From: Paludisphaera borealis
Lineage (GTDB): Bacteria; Planctomycetota; Planctomycetia; Isosphaerales; Isosphaeraceae
DNA: 64,000 bases
NCBI RefSeq assembly: GCF_001956985.1
Contig: NZ_CP019082.1
Span: 2,976,001 to 3,040,000, forward strand
Direction of reading: 5' to 3'
This document shows, piece after piece, positions 17,046 to 25,258 of the stretch. The position numbers and the translations under genes were made by a program. The notes beneath the pieces were generated by a model. That model ran no database searches. It was given only the letters and a program-made list of their open reading frames with translations, and had not been told where the DNA came from. Numbering within the stretch: the first letter of the stretch is position 1; each line of letters begins with the position of its first letter.

Positions 17046-17924
17046 TTCCCCATCCTCCAGAGTCTTTCCCTGGCGGTGGAAAGACCACGACACAGTCGTC
17101 TCGCGAAGCCGCGGCGCGCGACCTCACAGTAATCCTCGGATCGAGCCCAGCCCTTGAGCGGCTCGCGAAGCTCAAAACCCGGAACGCCTGTTCCGCGTCG
17201 ATTCGCGGGCCGCCCCGATTGCGAGCGAGCCGGGAACGCTTCTCCCCCCGCTCACGCGACGCGCCTCTCGGTGAACCTACGCCCACACCGCCTTGCCGGC
17301 GACCATCACACGACCTCATGCACGTCAACCCTAGAACACGCACGGAGCGAAGTCCTAGCTTGGTCAGCATCACATCTTATACGAAAGAATTCGGACTGAG
17401 CCCGCCCTGACCATGAAAACCCTTTCATGCATCCGATGCGCCGTTGCGAAAAAACCACATCACGGCAAATGCGGAGCGGCGCGGGGGTCGTGTGGATCGT
17501 CTGACGTGCACATGTTGGCAGTCGCGTTGCAAGAATCGCAAAGCAAGCCAATATGGCAGTCACCAGCGGCCGGCCCAATCCCGGAGATTTCACGCAACGT
17601 TTTTATTTATAATGAATTACAAGACCACAACGTCTCTGGAGCATGACCGGCTTCCACGGTATTTCGCTCCCGAGCGATCTCAACGATCGGGTTCCCGGCG
17701 TCGAGATCCGTGTCGACGTCAGCTCTCGGCTTCGAGTCCGTTTGCGAGGCGACGCCGAACATGCCAACCGTGTTTCACGGCTGATTTTCTTTGGCAGTCG
17801 GCGGCTTGCGCATCTCGATGCGCTCATCGGGCCCGTCTTCGGAGAGGAGAGCGACCAGAACGCACCGAGCGACGCGGCGCGTTAATTCGTTCCGGCGCGC
17901 CGATTCGTCGGTTGGTTGGCCAGG
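17046..17924. other. Long intergenic region with an AT-rich island
   Basis: About 880 bp between the kinase gene and WD40 paralogue A. Composition is less GC-rich than its neighbours. An AT island at 17599-17620 contains TATAAT (17608-17613) on the plus strand and TATAAA on the minus strand. The promoter of WD40 paralogue A should lie in the first part. One possible small plus-strand gene is listed separately. A minus-strand frame beginning GTG at 17593 has a signal-like hydrophobic start but atypical codon use and was not accepted. Confidence 0.5.
17643..17885 (+). CDS. Possible small hypothetical protein
   Basis: An 80-codon frame, opening 30 bp after a TATAAT, with moderately GC-rich third positions. 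The peptide has a plausible mix of residues, including VEIRVDVSSRLRVRLRG and HLDALIGPVFGEE, with no low-complexity tracts. Against it: the only Shine-Dalgarno-like GGAG is one base from the ATG, too close, and the size is small. No family recognised. Confidence 0.25.
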   Translation: MTGFHGISLPSDLNDRVPGVEIRVDVSSRLRVRLRGDAEHANRVSRLIFFGSRRLAHLDALIGPVFGEESDQNAPSDAAR

Positions 17925-20900
17925 CTAGGCGGCGATGCGGGGCCGCGTTCTCCAGGGCAGGACGCCGGGAAAGAGGCCCGAAACGGGGTGTCGCGGTTGG
18001 ACGACCGGACGGTCGGTCGGCGGCTTCTCGGCCTTTCCTTTTTGAACCGCCGGGGCGTCGGTGCTCATGGTGTGCTTGGGCAGACCGAACCACGGGTTGA
18101 CGAGCGCCTCGGCGATCGTCGCCGGCGCGACCGGGGCGACGTCGGCGGTGGTCGTCGGCGATTCGCCGATCACGGATCGAGCCTCGGCGAGGAACCGCAG
18201 CAGGTCGAGGTCGTTGGGACCGTCGCGGAGCCGGCACGCCTCGGCGCGGCGGAACCAGGAGCGGGCTTCGGCGGGCGTGCCCAGCCGCCAGAGCGTCATC
18301 GCCATGAAGAAGCCGTCGAAGGCGTTGTCGTCGCCAAGCTTCAGCGACCGTTCGAACGCCGCCTTGGCCCCGCTCCAGTCGCCGTTGCGATACCGGGCGA
18401 CCCCCAGCGTGTTCCAGCAGGCCGCGTCTTGTGACGCTTCTCCGGTGACGGCCTTTTCAGCGTACTTGAGAGCCTGGGCCGGGTTGCGAGCCGATTCGTC
18501 AGACGCCGTGACGAGATACCAGGCGACGTTGTTGAGTCGGATTTGCTCGAACGCGGCGCGCTTGGCGTCGTATTCGCCGGCCGTCTTGAGGGCGGCGTCG
18601 GAGTCTTCGGGGCGGTCGGTCTGCCAGTAGAGCCGACTGAGCACCTCGTGCAGCCGACCGAGTTCCCGCTTGTAGCGCGGCACGCGCGGGTAGTCGGTCG
18701 CCAACCGTTTCAGGGTGGCGATCGCCAGCTCCAGCGAGGTCTTCGCCTCGTCGTGCCGCTTGGCGTCGAGCTGAAGTTCGCCCAGCCGCGCGTGGCAGAG
18801 CGCCAGCGACTCCAGCCCGGCCGGCAATCCCGGCTCGACGGTCTGGACCTCCTCGACCAGCGTCAGCCCCTTGCGATAAGCCTGCTCCGCGTCGGCTGTC
18901 TTGCCCCCGAGGTGAAGCCAGGTTCCCAGCCCCGTGTGAGTGGAGGCCTGCTCGTTCTTGAAGTCGAGGAACGGGAGCTGCTCGGACTCGTGATTCGCCT
19001 CGATGGTGGTGAGGAGGTCGAGGGCCTCTTGCGCGTCGGCCCGCGCCCGCTCGATCCGGCCGGTGTCCCCCTCGAAGCTCGCCTTCTGGTTGAGCGCGTG
19101 GGCCAAGGCGAATTGATAGCGGATTTCGTGCGGCTTGCGAGCGACGATCTTCCGAAAGAGCTGGAGCGATTGGTCGACGGCCCACTCGCCGGGCTCGTAG
19201 ACGGCCTGGCGGCGCAGCAGGTTGCCGTACTTCTCCAGGACGCCGGCGAGCTGATACAGGTTCTGGTCGTCGTCGGGCGTCTGGGCGAGCAGCCAGACCA
19301 TGACCTGCATCGCCTTGCGATACGCCTCCTCGGCGTCGACGATGTCGCCGAGCGTGAGCCGGATGTCGCCGATCCGGTTGTAGGCGGCGAACGTCCGGTG
19401 GATGACGAGCGGATCGGCGTCGTTGCGGGAGGCGATCTGCTCGTAAAATTGCAGGGCCATCCGGATCAGGTAACGGTCCTGACGATCCTCTCCCGGCTCG
19501 CGGGGGAACCACGCTTCGGCCGAGTTGAGGTAAAGGTCCAGCGCGCGGTGCGCCATGATCAAGTTGTCCTGGGCCCGCCGCAGCTCGACGCCGCGCGCAT
19601 CCGACTCGGCTCGGATCCTCGACAACGCCTTCCAGATCACGAAGGTGCTCATCGATAGGCAGACGGTCGCCAATACAAGGAAGGCCCCGAGCGACGCGGC
19701 GATCGTGCGATGCCGCCGGGTCCACCGCCAGGCGCGTTCCAGGGGCGAGGGGCGGCGGGCGAGGATCGGCTGATCGTCGAGAAACCGCCTGAGGTCCTCG
19801 GCCATCTCGTGAGCCGTCGCATAGCGGTTGCCCGCCTCCTTGGCCATCGCCTTCAGGACGATCGTTTCCAGGTCGCGCGGCAGGAGCGGCTCGTGGCGCG
19901 AGGGGGGCGTGGGCTCCTCGTTGGTAATCTGGTGCACCAGCATCGGCATGTCGCCGCCTGGAAACGCGGGCCGCAAGGCCAGCAGCTCGTAGAGGGTCAC
20001 GCCGAGCGAGTAGACGTCGGTGCGGTGGTCGACGATACCCCGGCACGCCAACGCCTGCTCGGGGCTCATGTACCGGAGCGTGCCGACCAGATCGCCGGTG
20101 ACGGTCAAACCCGAGTCGCCCTGGAGCCGCGCCAGGCCGAAGTCGGCGATCCAGATCTCGCCGCGGTCGTCGAGCAGCAGATTGGCGGGCTTGACGTCGC
20201 GGTGGACCACGCCCAGGCTGTGCGCGTGCTCGAGTGCGTCGGCCGCCTGGACGCCGAGCCGGGCGACGCCCCGGAAGAACGGCGATCCGCGCCGCTGGTC
20301 CTTTGACAGGCGGGCCGGCGTCAGCTCCACCGAGCCGGATTCGGGCCAGTCCCAGGAGTGCATCCAGTCGGGACGGGTTTCGCGCGCCTGTTTGAGATCG
20401 GTGATCACCGCGGCCAGCGATCGGCCCGCGATGTACTGCATCGCGTAGTAATGGGCGCCCGATTCGCAGCCGACGGCGTAGATCGGTACGATGTGCGGAT
20501 GATGCAGGTGCGCCGCCGCCTGGACCTCGACCTGGAACCGCTGCACCTGCCTCGGGTCCATCGCCGCCGTGAACGGCAACAGCTTGAGCGCCACCCGCCG
20601 GCCCAGGGAGATCTGTTCGGCCTCGTAGACGACGCCCATGCCGCCGCGTCCCAGCTCGCGGATGATCCGGTAATCGCCCAGGCGGTCGGGAAGCTCCGGG
20701 TGGTCCCCCGCCTCGCCGTGCAGGCCGGTCGCCGCGAGGTCCTCGCCCTGAAACCAGGCGCCGGCCCCCTGAAGGCAGTCGAGCCCTTCGAGGCATTCGG
20801 CCAGCTCGGCCGCGATCGCCTCGTGCGCGCGCAAAAACGACGAGCGGTTCGGCCGCGCGCCGCGATCGCAGGCCGCCACGTAGTCTTCGAGAGCCGCGAT

Positions 20901-21029
20901 CAGGCGATGGTCGGAGGCGGGCTCGTCCTGTTGTCCGGGACACGGGTCGAAGGCCGACGATTCGGTCGTGGTCGAGCCGCCGCTCTCGTAGAGGCGCCGA
21001 CTCGCCGAAGGCGACCGTTCAAGGTCCAT
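17925..21029 (-). CDS. Ser/Thr protein kinase with membrane helix and TPR-rich C-terminus
   Basis: A 1034-residue protein of typical planctomycete build. An N-terminal helical region (1-115) precedes a complete kinase domain (about 120-425): GRGGMG (127-132), Lys149 in VALKLL, HRDVKPAN (Asp278), DFG (296-298) and MSPEQ. One membrane helix spans about 443-466. The rest carries many TPR-like repeats such as AEEAYRKAMQVM, DAEQAYRKGLTLVEE and AKAAFERSLKLGDDNAFD. The ATG overlaps the sigma-factor stop by 11 bp, so the kinase is translated with it. Such sigma/kinase pairs are a recognised planctomycete signalling layout in which the kinase is thought to control sigma activity; phosphorylation here is unproven. 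Confidence 0.93.
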   Translation of the reverse strand: MDLERSPSASRRLYESGGSTTTESSAFDPCPGQQDEPASDHRLIAALEDYVAACDRGARPNRSSFLRAHEAIAAELAECLEGLDCLQGAGAWFQGEDLAATGLHGEAGDHPELPDRLGDYRIIRELGRGGMGVVYEAEQISLGRRVALKLLPFTAAMDPRQVQRFQVEVQAAAHLHHPHIVPIYAVGCESGAHYYAMQYIAGRSLAAVITDLKQARETRPDWMHSWDWPESGSVELTPARLSKDQRRGSPFFRGVARLGVQAADALEHAHSLGVVHRDVKPANLLLDDRGEIWIADFGLARLQGDSGLTVTGDLVGTLRYMSPEQALACRGIVDHRTDVYSLGVTLYELLALRPAFPGGDMPMLVHQITNEEPTPPSRHEPLLPRDLETIVLKAMAKEAGNRYATAHEMAEDLRRFLDDQPILARRPSPLERAWRWTRRHRTIAASLGAFLVLATVCLSMSTFVIWKALSRIRAESDARGVELRRAQDNLIMAHRALDLYLNSAEAWFPREPGEDRQDRYLIRMALQFYEQIASRNDADPLVIHRTFAAYNRIGDIRLTLGDIVDAEEAYRKAMQVMVWLLAQTPDDDQNLYQLAGVLEKYGNLLRRQAVYEPGEWAVDQSLQLFRKIVARKPHEIRYQFALAHALNQKASFEGDTGRIERARADAQEALDLLTTIEANHESEQLPFLDFKNEQASTHTGLGTWLHLGGKTADAEQAYRKGLTLVEEVQTVEPGLPAGLESLALCHARLGELQLDAKRHDEAKTSLELAIATLKRLATDYPRVPRYKRELGRLHEVLSRLYWQTDRPEDSDAALKTAGEYDAKRAAFEQIRLNNVAWYLVTASDESARNPAQALKYAEKAVTGEASQDAACWNTLGVARYRNGDWSGAKAAFERSLKLGDDNAFDGFFMAMTLWRLGTPAEARSWFRRAEACRLRDGPNDLDLLRFLAEARSVIGESPTTTADVAPVAPATIAEALVNPWFGLPKHTMSTDAPAVQKGKAEKPPTDRPVVQPRHPVSGLFPGVLPWRTRPRIAA

Positions 21030-21648
21030 CGAGCACCTCCAGAGAACGCCGAAGCCGGGCCAAAGCTCTGGCCCACAGATTCTTCACGCTGTCCTCGGTC
21101 CGTCCCATCCGCTCCGCCACCTGGGGAAAGCTCAGTCCCTCAAGCTGGCGGAAGATGATGACGTCCCGGTAGTCGTTGGGAAGGCCGCCGATCGCGTCGG
21201 CCAGGAGGACGGCTTGTTCGCGTCGCGAGGCCTGGGCGCTGGGCGAACTCTGGGCGGCGACCAGTTGTCCTCCCAGCGATCGGGACGAGCGGTCGAGGTC
21301 TTCCCAGAGGTCGCGTTCGAGCCGAACGTCGCGTCGCTTGGTTCCGAAGTAACGGCGGACCTGGTTCGCCAGGATGCCGCTCAAAATCTGCCGCAGCCAG
21401 GCGAGAAATTCGCCCTCCGACGAGCCACGGAACATGCTGATCTTGCGATGCACTTCCAGCGAGACGTCCTGGACGATGTCGAGGACGTCGACCTTCCCCT
21501 GAATCCTCCGCCCGATCTGCACCCGGGCGAGCAAGGCGAGGTAGTTGTGGTAACGCTGAAGCAAAATCCCAAGGGCCGCGCCGTCGCCCGCGCTCGCCAG
21601 GTCGAGCAATCGGCCGACGGCTGCGCTCGATTCGGCGGTACGGCTCAT
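21019..21648 (-). CDS. ECF-type RNA polymerase sigma factor
   Basis: A 209-residue sigma-70-family protein. Region 2 is visible as VDVLDIVQDVSLEVHRKISMFRG then EFLAWLRQILSGILANQVRRY, with region 2-4 linker Asp/Arg-rich. Region 4 is LPNDYRDVIIFRQLEGLSFPQVAERMGRTEDSVKNLWARAL, the helix-turn-helix that reads the -35 element. An upstream in-frame start at 21771 was rejected: ATG 21648 has GGAG 11 nt upstream and conserved sequence starts just after it. It lies 19 bp after the WD40 stop and overlaps the kinase start by 11 bp, making a three-gene unit. No anti-sigma factor gene is nearby; the kinase probably fills that role. Confidence 0.92.
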   Translation of the reverse strand: MSRTAESSAAVGRLLDLASAGDGAALGILLQRYHNYLALLARVQIGRRIQGKVDVLDIVQDVSLEVHRKISMFRGSSEGEFLAWLRQILSGILANQVRRYFGTKRRDVRLERDLWEDLDRSSRSLGGQLVAAQSSPSAQASRREQAVLLADAIGGLPNDYRDVIIFRQLEGLSFPQVAERMGRTEDSVKNLWARALARLRRSLEVLDGP

Positions 21649-21667
21649 AAAATCAGGCTCCGTGTGA

Positions 21668-22999
21668 TCAGTCACCGATCCTTTCGGATCGCGCCGCGAA
21701 ATCTTCCGAGAAAAACTTGGAAACCGGGGAACCGCTCCGAGACCGGGACGAAACCCGATGGGGTTTACCAAGGCCGGACGCGGAAGACCAGGCGATTTGA
21801 ACGGATTTCAGGCCGCCGTCGTCGAGGCCTTCGGGAGCGGGTACCGAACTCCGCGCCGTCCGTTCGACCGCTGGATCGGCTTGGATCGTGGTCGGCCGGT
21901 CGTCGCCCCGCGCCTCGGCGAAGTTCCAGAAATGGATCGAGCCGTCGCGGCCTCCGTAGGCGATCCGCGCGCCGTCCTCCGTGAAGGCCAACGTCTTCAC
22001 CCAGCCGAGCTTCTCGTCAAGGACCGCTTCGACGGCCCCCGTCTCGACGTTCCAGACCTTGACGGTCTGGTTCATGGTGGCCGTCGCCAGGAACCGGCCG
22101 TCGGGCGAGAGCACGAGGCGGTTGACGCCGTCGGGCTGGCCGAGGAACCGTCGTCGCAGCGCGCCGGTCTGAAGGTCCCAGAGCGTCGGACCGCCGCTGC
22201 CGAATCCCCAGGGAGAGACGGCCACCGAGCGGCCGTCGGCCGTGAACGCGAAGCAGTGGACCGGCCCGATCTTCGCGGCGAGCGACGTCAACTCGCGGCC
22301 GGTCTTCCAGTTCCAGAGCTTGAATTCGCCGGTGAAGTTGACCGCCCCCAGGGTCTCGCCGTCGGCCGAAAACGCCACGGAGTGAATCCGGTCCTGGAAC
22401 CCCTGGAGCGTGGCGATTTCCCGCATCGACGGCGCATCGACGATCCGGACCGCCCCCTCGGGCGTGCCGATCGCCAGCGTCCGGGAGTCGGCGGCGAAGG
22501 CGAGGCCGCGATAGTCGCCCCCTTGCTTCGTGTACACGAGGGTCCAGGCTCGCTCGCCGCGCTCCCAGACGGCGAGGTCGTTCAACCCTCCCACCGCCAG
22601 AAAGCGGCGGTCCGGGCTGGGAGCCAGCGCGAACGGGTGCGAGCCGTGCGGCAGCCGCTCGATCTCGCGGCCCCAGGACGACGGGCCGGATCGGAGGTCC
22701 CAGAACCGAACGGTGTCGTCCCGCCCACATGAAATCAACGTTTGCTGATCGGACGCGACGACCAGCGACTCGAGCAAGTCGTCGTGGGCCGACTCGATCG
22801 CCTGCGCGCCGGGGACGCCCGGCTCGCCATCGGTCAGGGCGACGACCAGAACGCCGACGACCAGAACGCCGACCACGACCGCCAGGGCCTCGCGGCTCAT
22901 CAGCGAGAGCCTGACCCCGCCGCTCCGAATCCGCCCGGCCGCCTCCGTGCTGCCGGAATCGTCGAAACGGTCCATCCTGAACGTGATCGATCCTTGCAT
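21668..22999 (-). CDS. Membrane-anchored WD40-repeat protein (paralogue B)
   Basis: A 443-residue protein: cytoplasmic N-terminus of about 35 residues, one long hydrophobic helix (about 38-56), then WD40 blades. Clear blades are QTLISCGRDDTVRFWDLRSG, FLATATMNQTVKVWNVETG and RIAYGGRDGSIHFWNF. Start ATG 22999 has GGGAGA 12 nt upstream; the frame is open 89 codons further but with Arg-rich, non-protein-like sequence. It is the first gene of the WD40-sigma-kinase unit and a paralogue of the WD40 gene at 15921-17045. It may present a signal or docking surface to the kinase; inferred from position only. Confidence 0.87.
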   Translation of the reverse strand: MQGSITFRMDRFDDSGSTEAAGRIRSGGVRLSLMSREALAVVVGVLVVGVLVVALTDGEPGVPGAQAIESAHDDLLESLVVASDQQTLISCGRDDTVRFWDLRSGPSSWGREIERLPHGSHPFALAPSPDRRFLAVGGLNDLAVWERGERAWTLVYTKQGGDYRGLAFAADSRTLAIGTPEGAVRIVDAPSMREIATLQGFQDRIHSVAFSADGETLGAVNFTGEFKLWNWKTGRELTSLAAKIGPVHCFAFTADGRSVAVSPWGFGSGGPTLWDLQTGALRRRFLGQPDGVNRLVLSPDGRFLATATMNQTVKVWNVETGAVEAVLDEKLGWVKTLAFTEDGARIAYGGRDGSIHFWNFAEARGDDRPTTIQADPAVERTARSSVPAPEGLDDGGLKSVQIAWSSASGLGKPHRVSSRSRSGSPVSKFFSEDFAARSERIGD

Positions 23000-23387
23000 G
23001 ATTTCCGAGTCTCCCGTTTTCGATGGGCGCAGAGTCGTTCCGCGGCCCAGGTGTTCGAAACTTGGGTTGCTTGCCGCATCCATGAACCAACCGAACCGTC
23101 GGCGAAGGAGACGGTTCCGACATCCTAGACTTCGTCTGAGAGACGCGATTCTTCGGAAGGTTGACCGATTCTTCACGATCGCAATCGATGAACGGCCGCG
23201 ACGATCCAGCTTGGCGCGCACTTCGTCTGAGACGGAGGGCGCGCTAGTGCAGGAGGCGACAGGCAAGAGCCCCGGCCGGCTCGAAGCCGGTCCGATGGTC
23301 TTCCAGGGATCTAGTCGCGGTTTCCGCGCGGGAAGCGCCGCGCGATCCGAGAGATTTCGTCCGGGCCGAGCCGGCGGGGCGGAGGAA
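23000..23387. other. Intergenic region upstream of the WD40-sigma-kinase unit
   Basis: 388 bp between paralogue B and rsgA (minus strand). The promoter of the signalling unit must lie here. A 13-bp direct repeat ACTTCGTCTGAGA occurs at 23129-23141 and 23220-23232, 91 bp apart. No clear -35/-10 pair was recognised. Confidence 0.45.
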
Positions 23388-24560
23388 TCACGAGCCTTCG
23401 ATGGGCCGCTGATGGTAAAGCTTCAGGTAGCTGTCATAGCGTCCCGGATGGATCTGCCCCCAGTAGACCGCTTCCTTGACGGCGCAACGGGTCTCGTGGG
23501 TGTGGGAGCAGTCCGGGAACCGGCAAAGCGGGATGTACGGGCGAAACTCGATGAAGTGGCCCTCGATCTCGCCGGGGACGACGCCCCAGAGTTCGAATTG
23601 CCGGAGGCCGGGGGTGTCGACCACGTAGCCCCCCTGTTCGAGACGGATCAGCTCGGCGGTCGTGGTGGTGTGCTTCCCCTTGGTGGTCCAGTCGGAGACT
23701 TCGCGGACCTTGAGGTTGAGACCGGGCTGGACCACGTTGAGCAGCGAGCTCTTGCCGACGCCGCTCTGGCCGGAGATCGCGGTGACCCCCTGGGCCAAAA
23801 GCGTCCGCAACTGATCGAGGCCCCGGCCGTCGGCGGCGGAGGTGAGGATGGTCTCGTAGCCGAGCTGGGTGTAAAGGCCGACGACCCACTGATACAGCGA
23901 TACGTCCACGAGATCGGCCTTGTTGAGCACGATGACGGGGCGGACGCCGCCGATCTCGGCCGCCGCGAGGTAGCGGTCGATGAGACTGACCTTAAGGCCG
24001 GGCTCGGCGAGGGCCGAGACGATGAACACCGTGTCGACGTTGGCGGCCAGGACGTGCTGTCGGCCGCGATACCCGCGCGTGATGACGCCCTGCCGGCCCT
24101 CCACCTTCTCGATGAAGCCTTCGTCGCCGCCGCTGCCCGCCGGCCGGAACCAGACCCGGTCGCCGACCGTGACGACGTTGCGGCCGTCGATCGCCATGCT
24201 CTTGAGCACACGACGGACGTGGCAAGGGAACGTCTTGCCGTCGTCGGTCTGAACGATGCAGATCAAGCCGTGAATGCGGATCACCCGGCCCGTCAGGCAG
24301 GTCGATTCGTCGATCGCCCGGCGGTTGGAGGCGTTGCCGGAGGACGCGTCGGCCGAGACCGACGAGCCAGGCGCCCCGGCGACGTCGGTCATGATCGTCC
24401 GATGCCGCGACATCTCCCCCTTCGGGCGCACCCGCTCGCCGGAGACCGACTCCGACGAGGCGGGCGCTTTGTTCTCGAACGCGCGCGTGAAGTCGTTGGC
24501 CCGCGTCCGCTTCTGGCGGTTCTTGTTCAGCTCGATCCGGATCTTCTTCTTCTTGGCCAC
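23388..24560 (-). CDS. rsgA: Ribosome small-subunit-dependent GTPase A
   Basis: A 390-residue circularly permuted GTPase. Order in the protein: OB-fold (about 70-150, GRVIRIHGLICIVQTDDG), G4 VLNKADLV, G1 GQSGVGKSS, G3 DTPG, then a C-terminal zinc site with Cys, Cys, His, Cys in PLCRFPDCSHTHETRC. RsgA matures the 30S subunit and checks 16S rRNA decoding-site assembly. The basic N-terminus (AKKKKIRIELNKNRQKR) matches planctomycete homologues. GTG 24560 was chosen because the family begins with A-K-K-K; a TTG six bases earlier is possible. The ACT-domain gene is upstream, separated by a hairpin. Confidence 0.93.
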   Translation of the reverse strand: MAKKKKIRIELNKNRQKRTRANDFTRAFENKAPASSESVSGERVRPKGEMSRHRTIMTDVAGAPGSSVSADASSGNASNRRAIDESTCLTGRVIRIHGLICIVQTDDGKTFPCHVRRVLKSMAIDGRNVVTVGDRVWFRPAGSGGDEGFIEKVEGRQGVITRGYRGRQHVLAANVDTVFIVSALAEPGLKVSLIDRYLAAAEIGGVRPVIVLNKADLVDVSLYQWVVGLYTQLGYETILTSAADGRGLDQLRTLLAQGVTAISGQSGVGKSSLLNVVQPGLNLKVREVSDWTTKGKHTTTTAELIRLEQGGYVVDTPGLRQFELWGVVPGEIEGHFIEFRPYIPLCRFPDCSHTHETRCAVKEAVYWGQIHPGRYDSYLKLYHQRPIEGS

Positions 24561-24616
24561 GATCAAGTCGACAATCTGTAAAAGGACGAGATTCGGAGGA
24601 CCGAAATCGGACGGGC

Positions 24617-24643
24617 GGCGCGGGTTCGAGCCGAACCCGCGCC
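24617..24643 (-). terminator. Hairpin between the ACT-domain gene and rsgA
   Basis: Perfect 12-bp arms GGCGCGGGTTCG (24617-24628) and CGAACCCGCGCC (24632-24643) with a 3-nt loop, 36 bp after the ACT-domain stop. Very stable but no U-tract; a plausible transcript end or attenuator ahead of rsgA. Confidence 0.6.
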
Positions 24644-24678
24644 CCCCAGAAAGAACGTCGCGGAACGAGACGTCGGCT

Positions 24679-25128
24679 TCAGCGGGCGTGCAGCGGCCGG
24701 CGGCCGCTCCCCTTCTCCGCGCTCGGCGCGGCCGTCGACTCGCTCAGGATCTGCAAGGCCCGCTTGGGATTCGTCGTGTGCAGGATGCCCACCGCCTTGC
24801 CCTGGCTCGACGCGGTCGAGACGTAAGCATAATCAACATTAATATGCTCCTCCGCCAGCCTTTCTAGCGCGCCGGCCAAAGCGCCGGTGCGGTTGTCGAG
24901 CTGCGCGGCGATCACTTCGGTGATCTTGTATTCGGTCCCGAGCGCGGTCAACACTCTCTTGGTCGCCTCAAGGTCCGAGGTCACGAACCGGAGCACGCTC
25001 GGCCCGTCGGTCTCCATGACGGAGACCGCGCGGATGTCGACTTTCTCCTGGGCCAGCGACGAGCAGATCTTGGCGAGCCTTCCGGGCTTGTTTTCCAGGC
25101 GGGCGGTCACTTCGTGGACGATTTCCAT
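24679..25128 (-). CDS. ACT-domain protein (tandem ACT)
   Basis: A 149-residue soluble protein. Residues 1-65 form one ACT fold beginning MEIVHEVTARLENKPGRLAKICSSLAQEKVDIRAVSV, and about 68-140 a second: AQLDNRTGALAGALERLAEEHINVDYAY. ACT domains bind amino acids or similar ligands. Stand-alone tandem ACT proteins are regulators of unknown partner. The frame is open a further 102 codons upstream, but that part is the antisense-like tail of the neighbouring Gly/Pro-rich gene's DNA. ATG 25128 has GGAGA 9 nt upstream. Confidence 0.85.
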   Translation of the reverse strand: MEIVHEVTARLENKPGRLAKICSSLAQEKVDIRAVSVMETDGPSVLRFVTSDLEATKRVLTALGTEYKITEVIAAQLDNRTGALAGALERLAEEHINVDYAYVSTASSQGKAVGILHTTNPKRALQILSESTAAPSAEKGSGRRPLHAR

Positions 25129-25258
25129 CAGCAGGTTCTCCGATTTCGAAGAGAGTTGCGGGTTGCGGATGTACCAACGAAGGCCGAGTCGCTCCACGGG
25201 CCGCGCGCCGCGGACGACGTCCCGGTCGAGACGAGTCGAGACCGATCGCGCGGCGGCG

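Noticed and set aside
17306-17593. Minus-strand frame of 95 codons with a hydrophobic start
   Set aside because: Codon use unlike the rest of the genome and no Shine-Dalgarno sequence at the GTG; signal-like start may be chance.
23129-23232. Two copies of ACTTCGTCTGAGA, 91 bp apart, upstream of the WD40-sigma-kinase unit
   Set aside because: A 13-bp direct repeat with no inverted symmetry or promoter alignment; recorded in the region note only.
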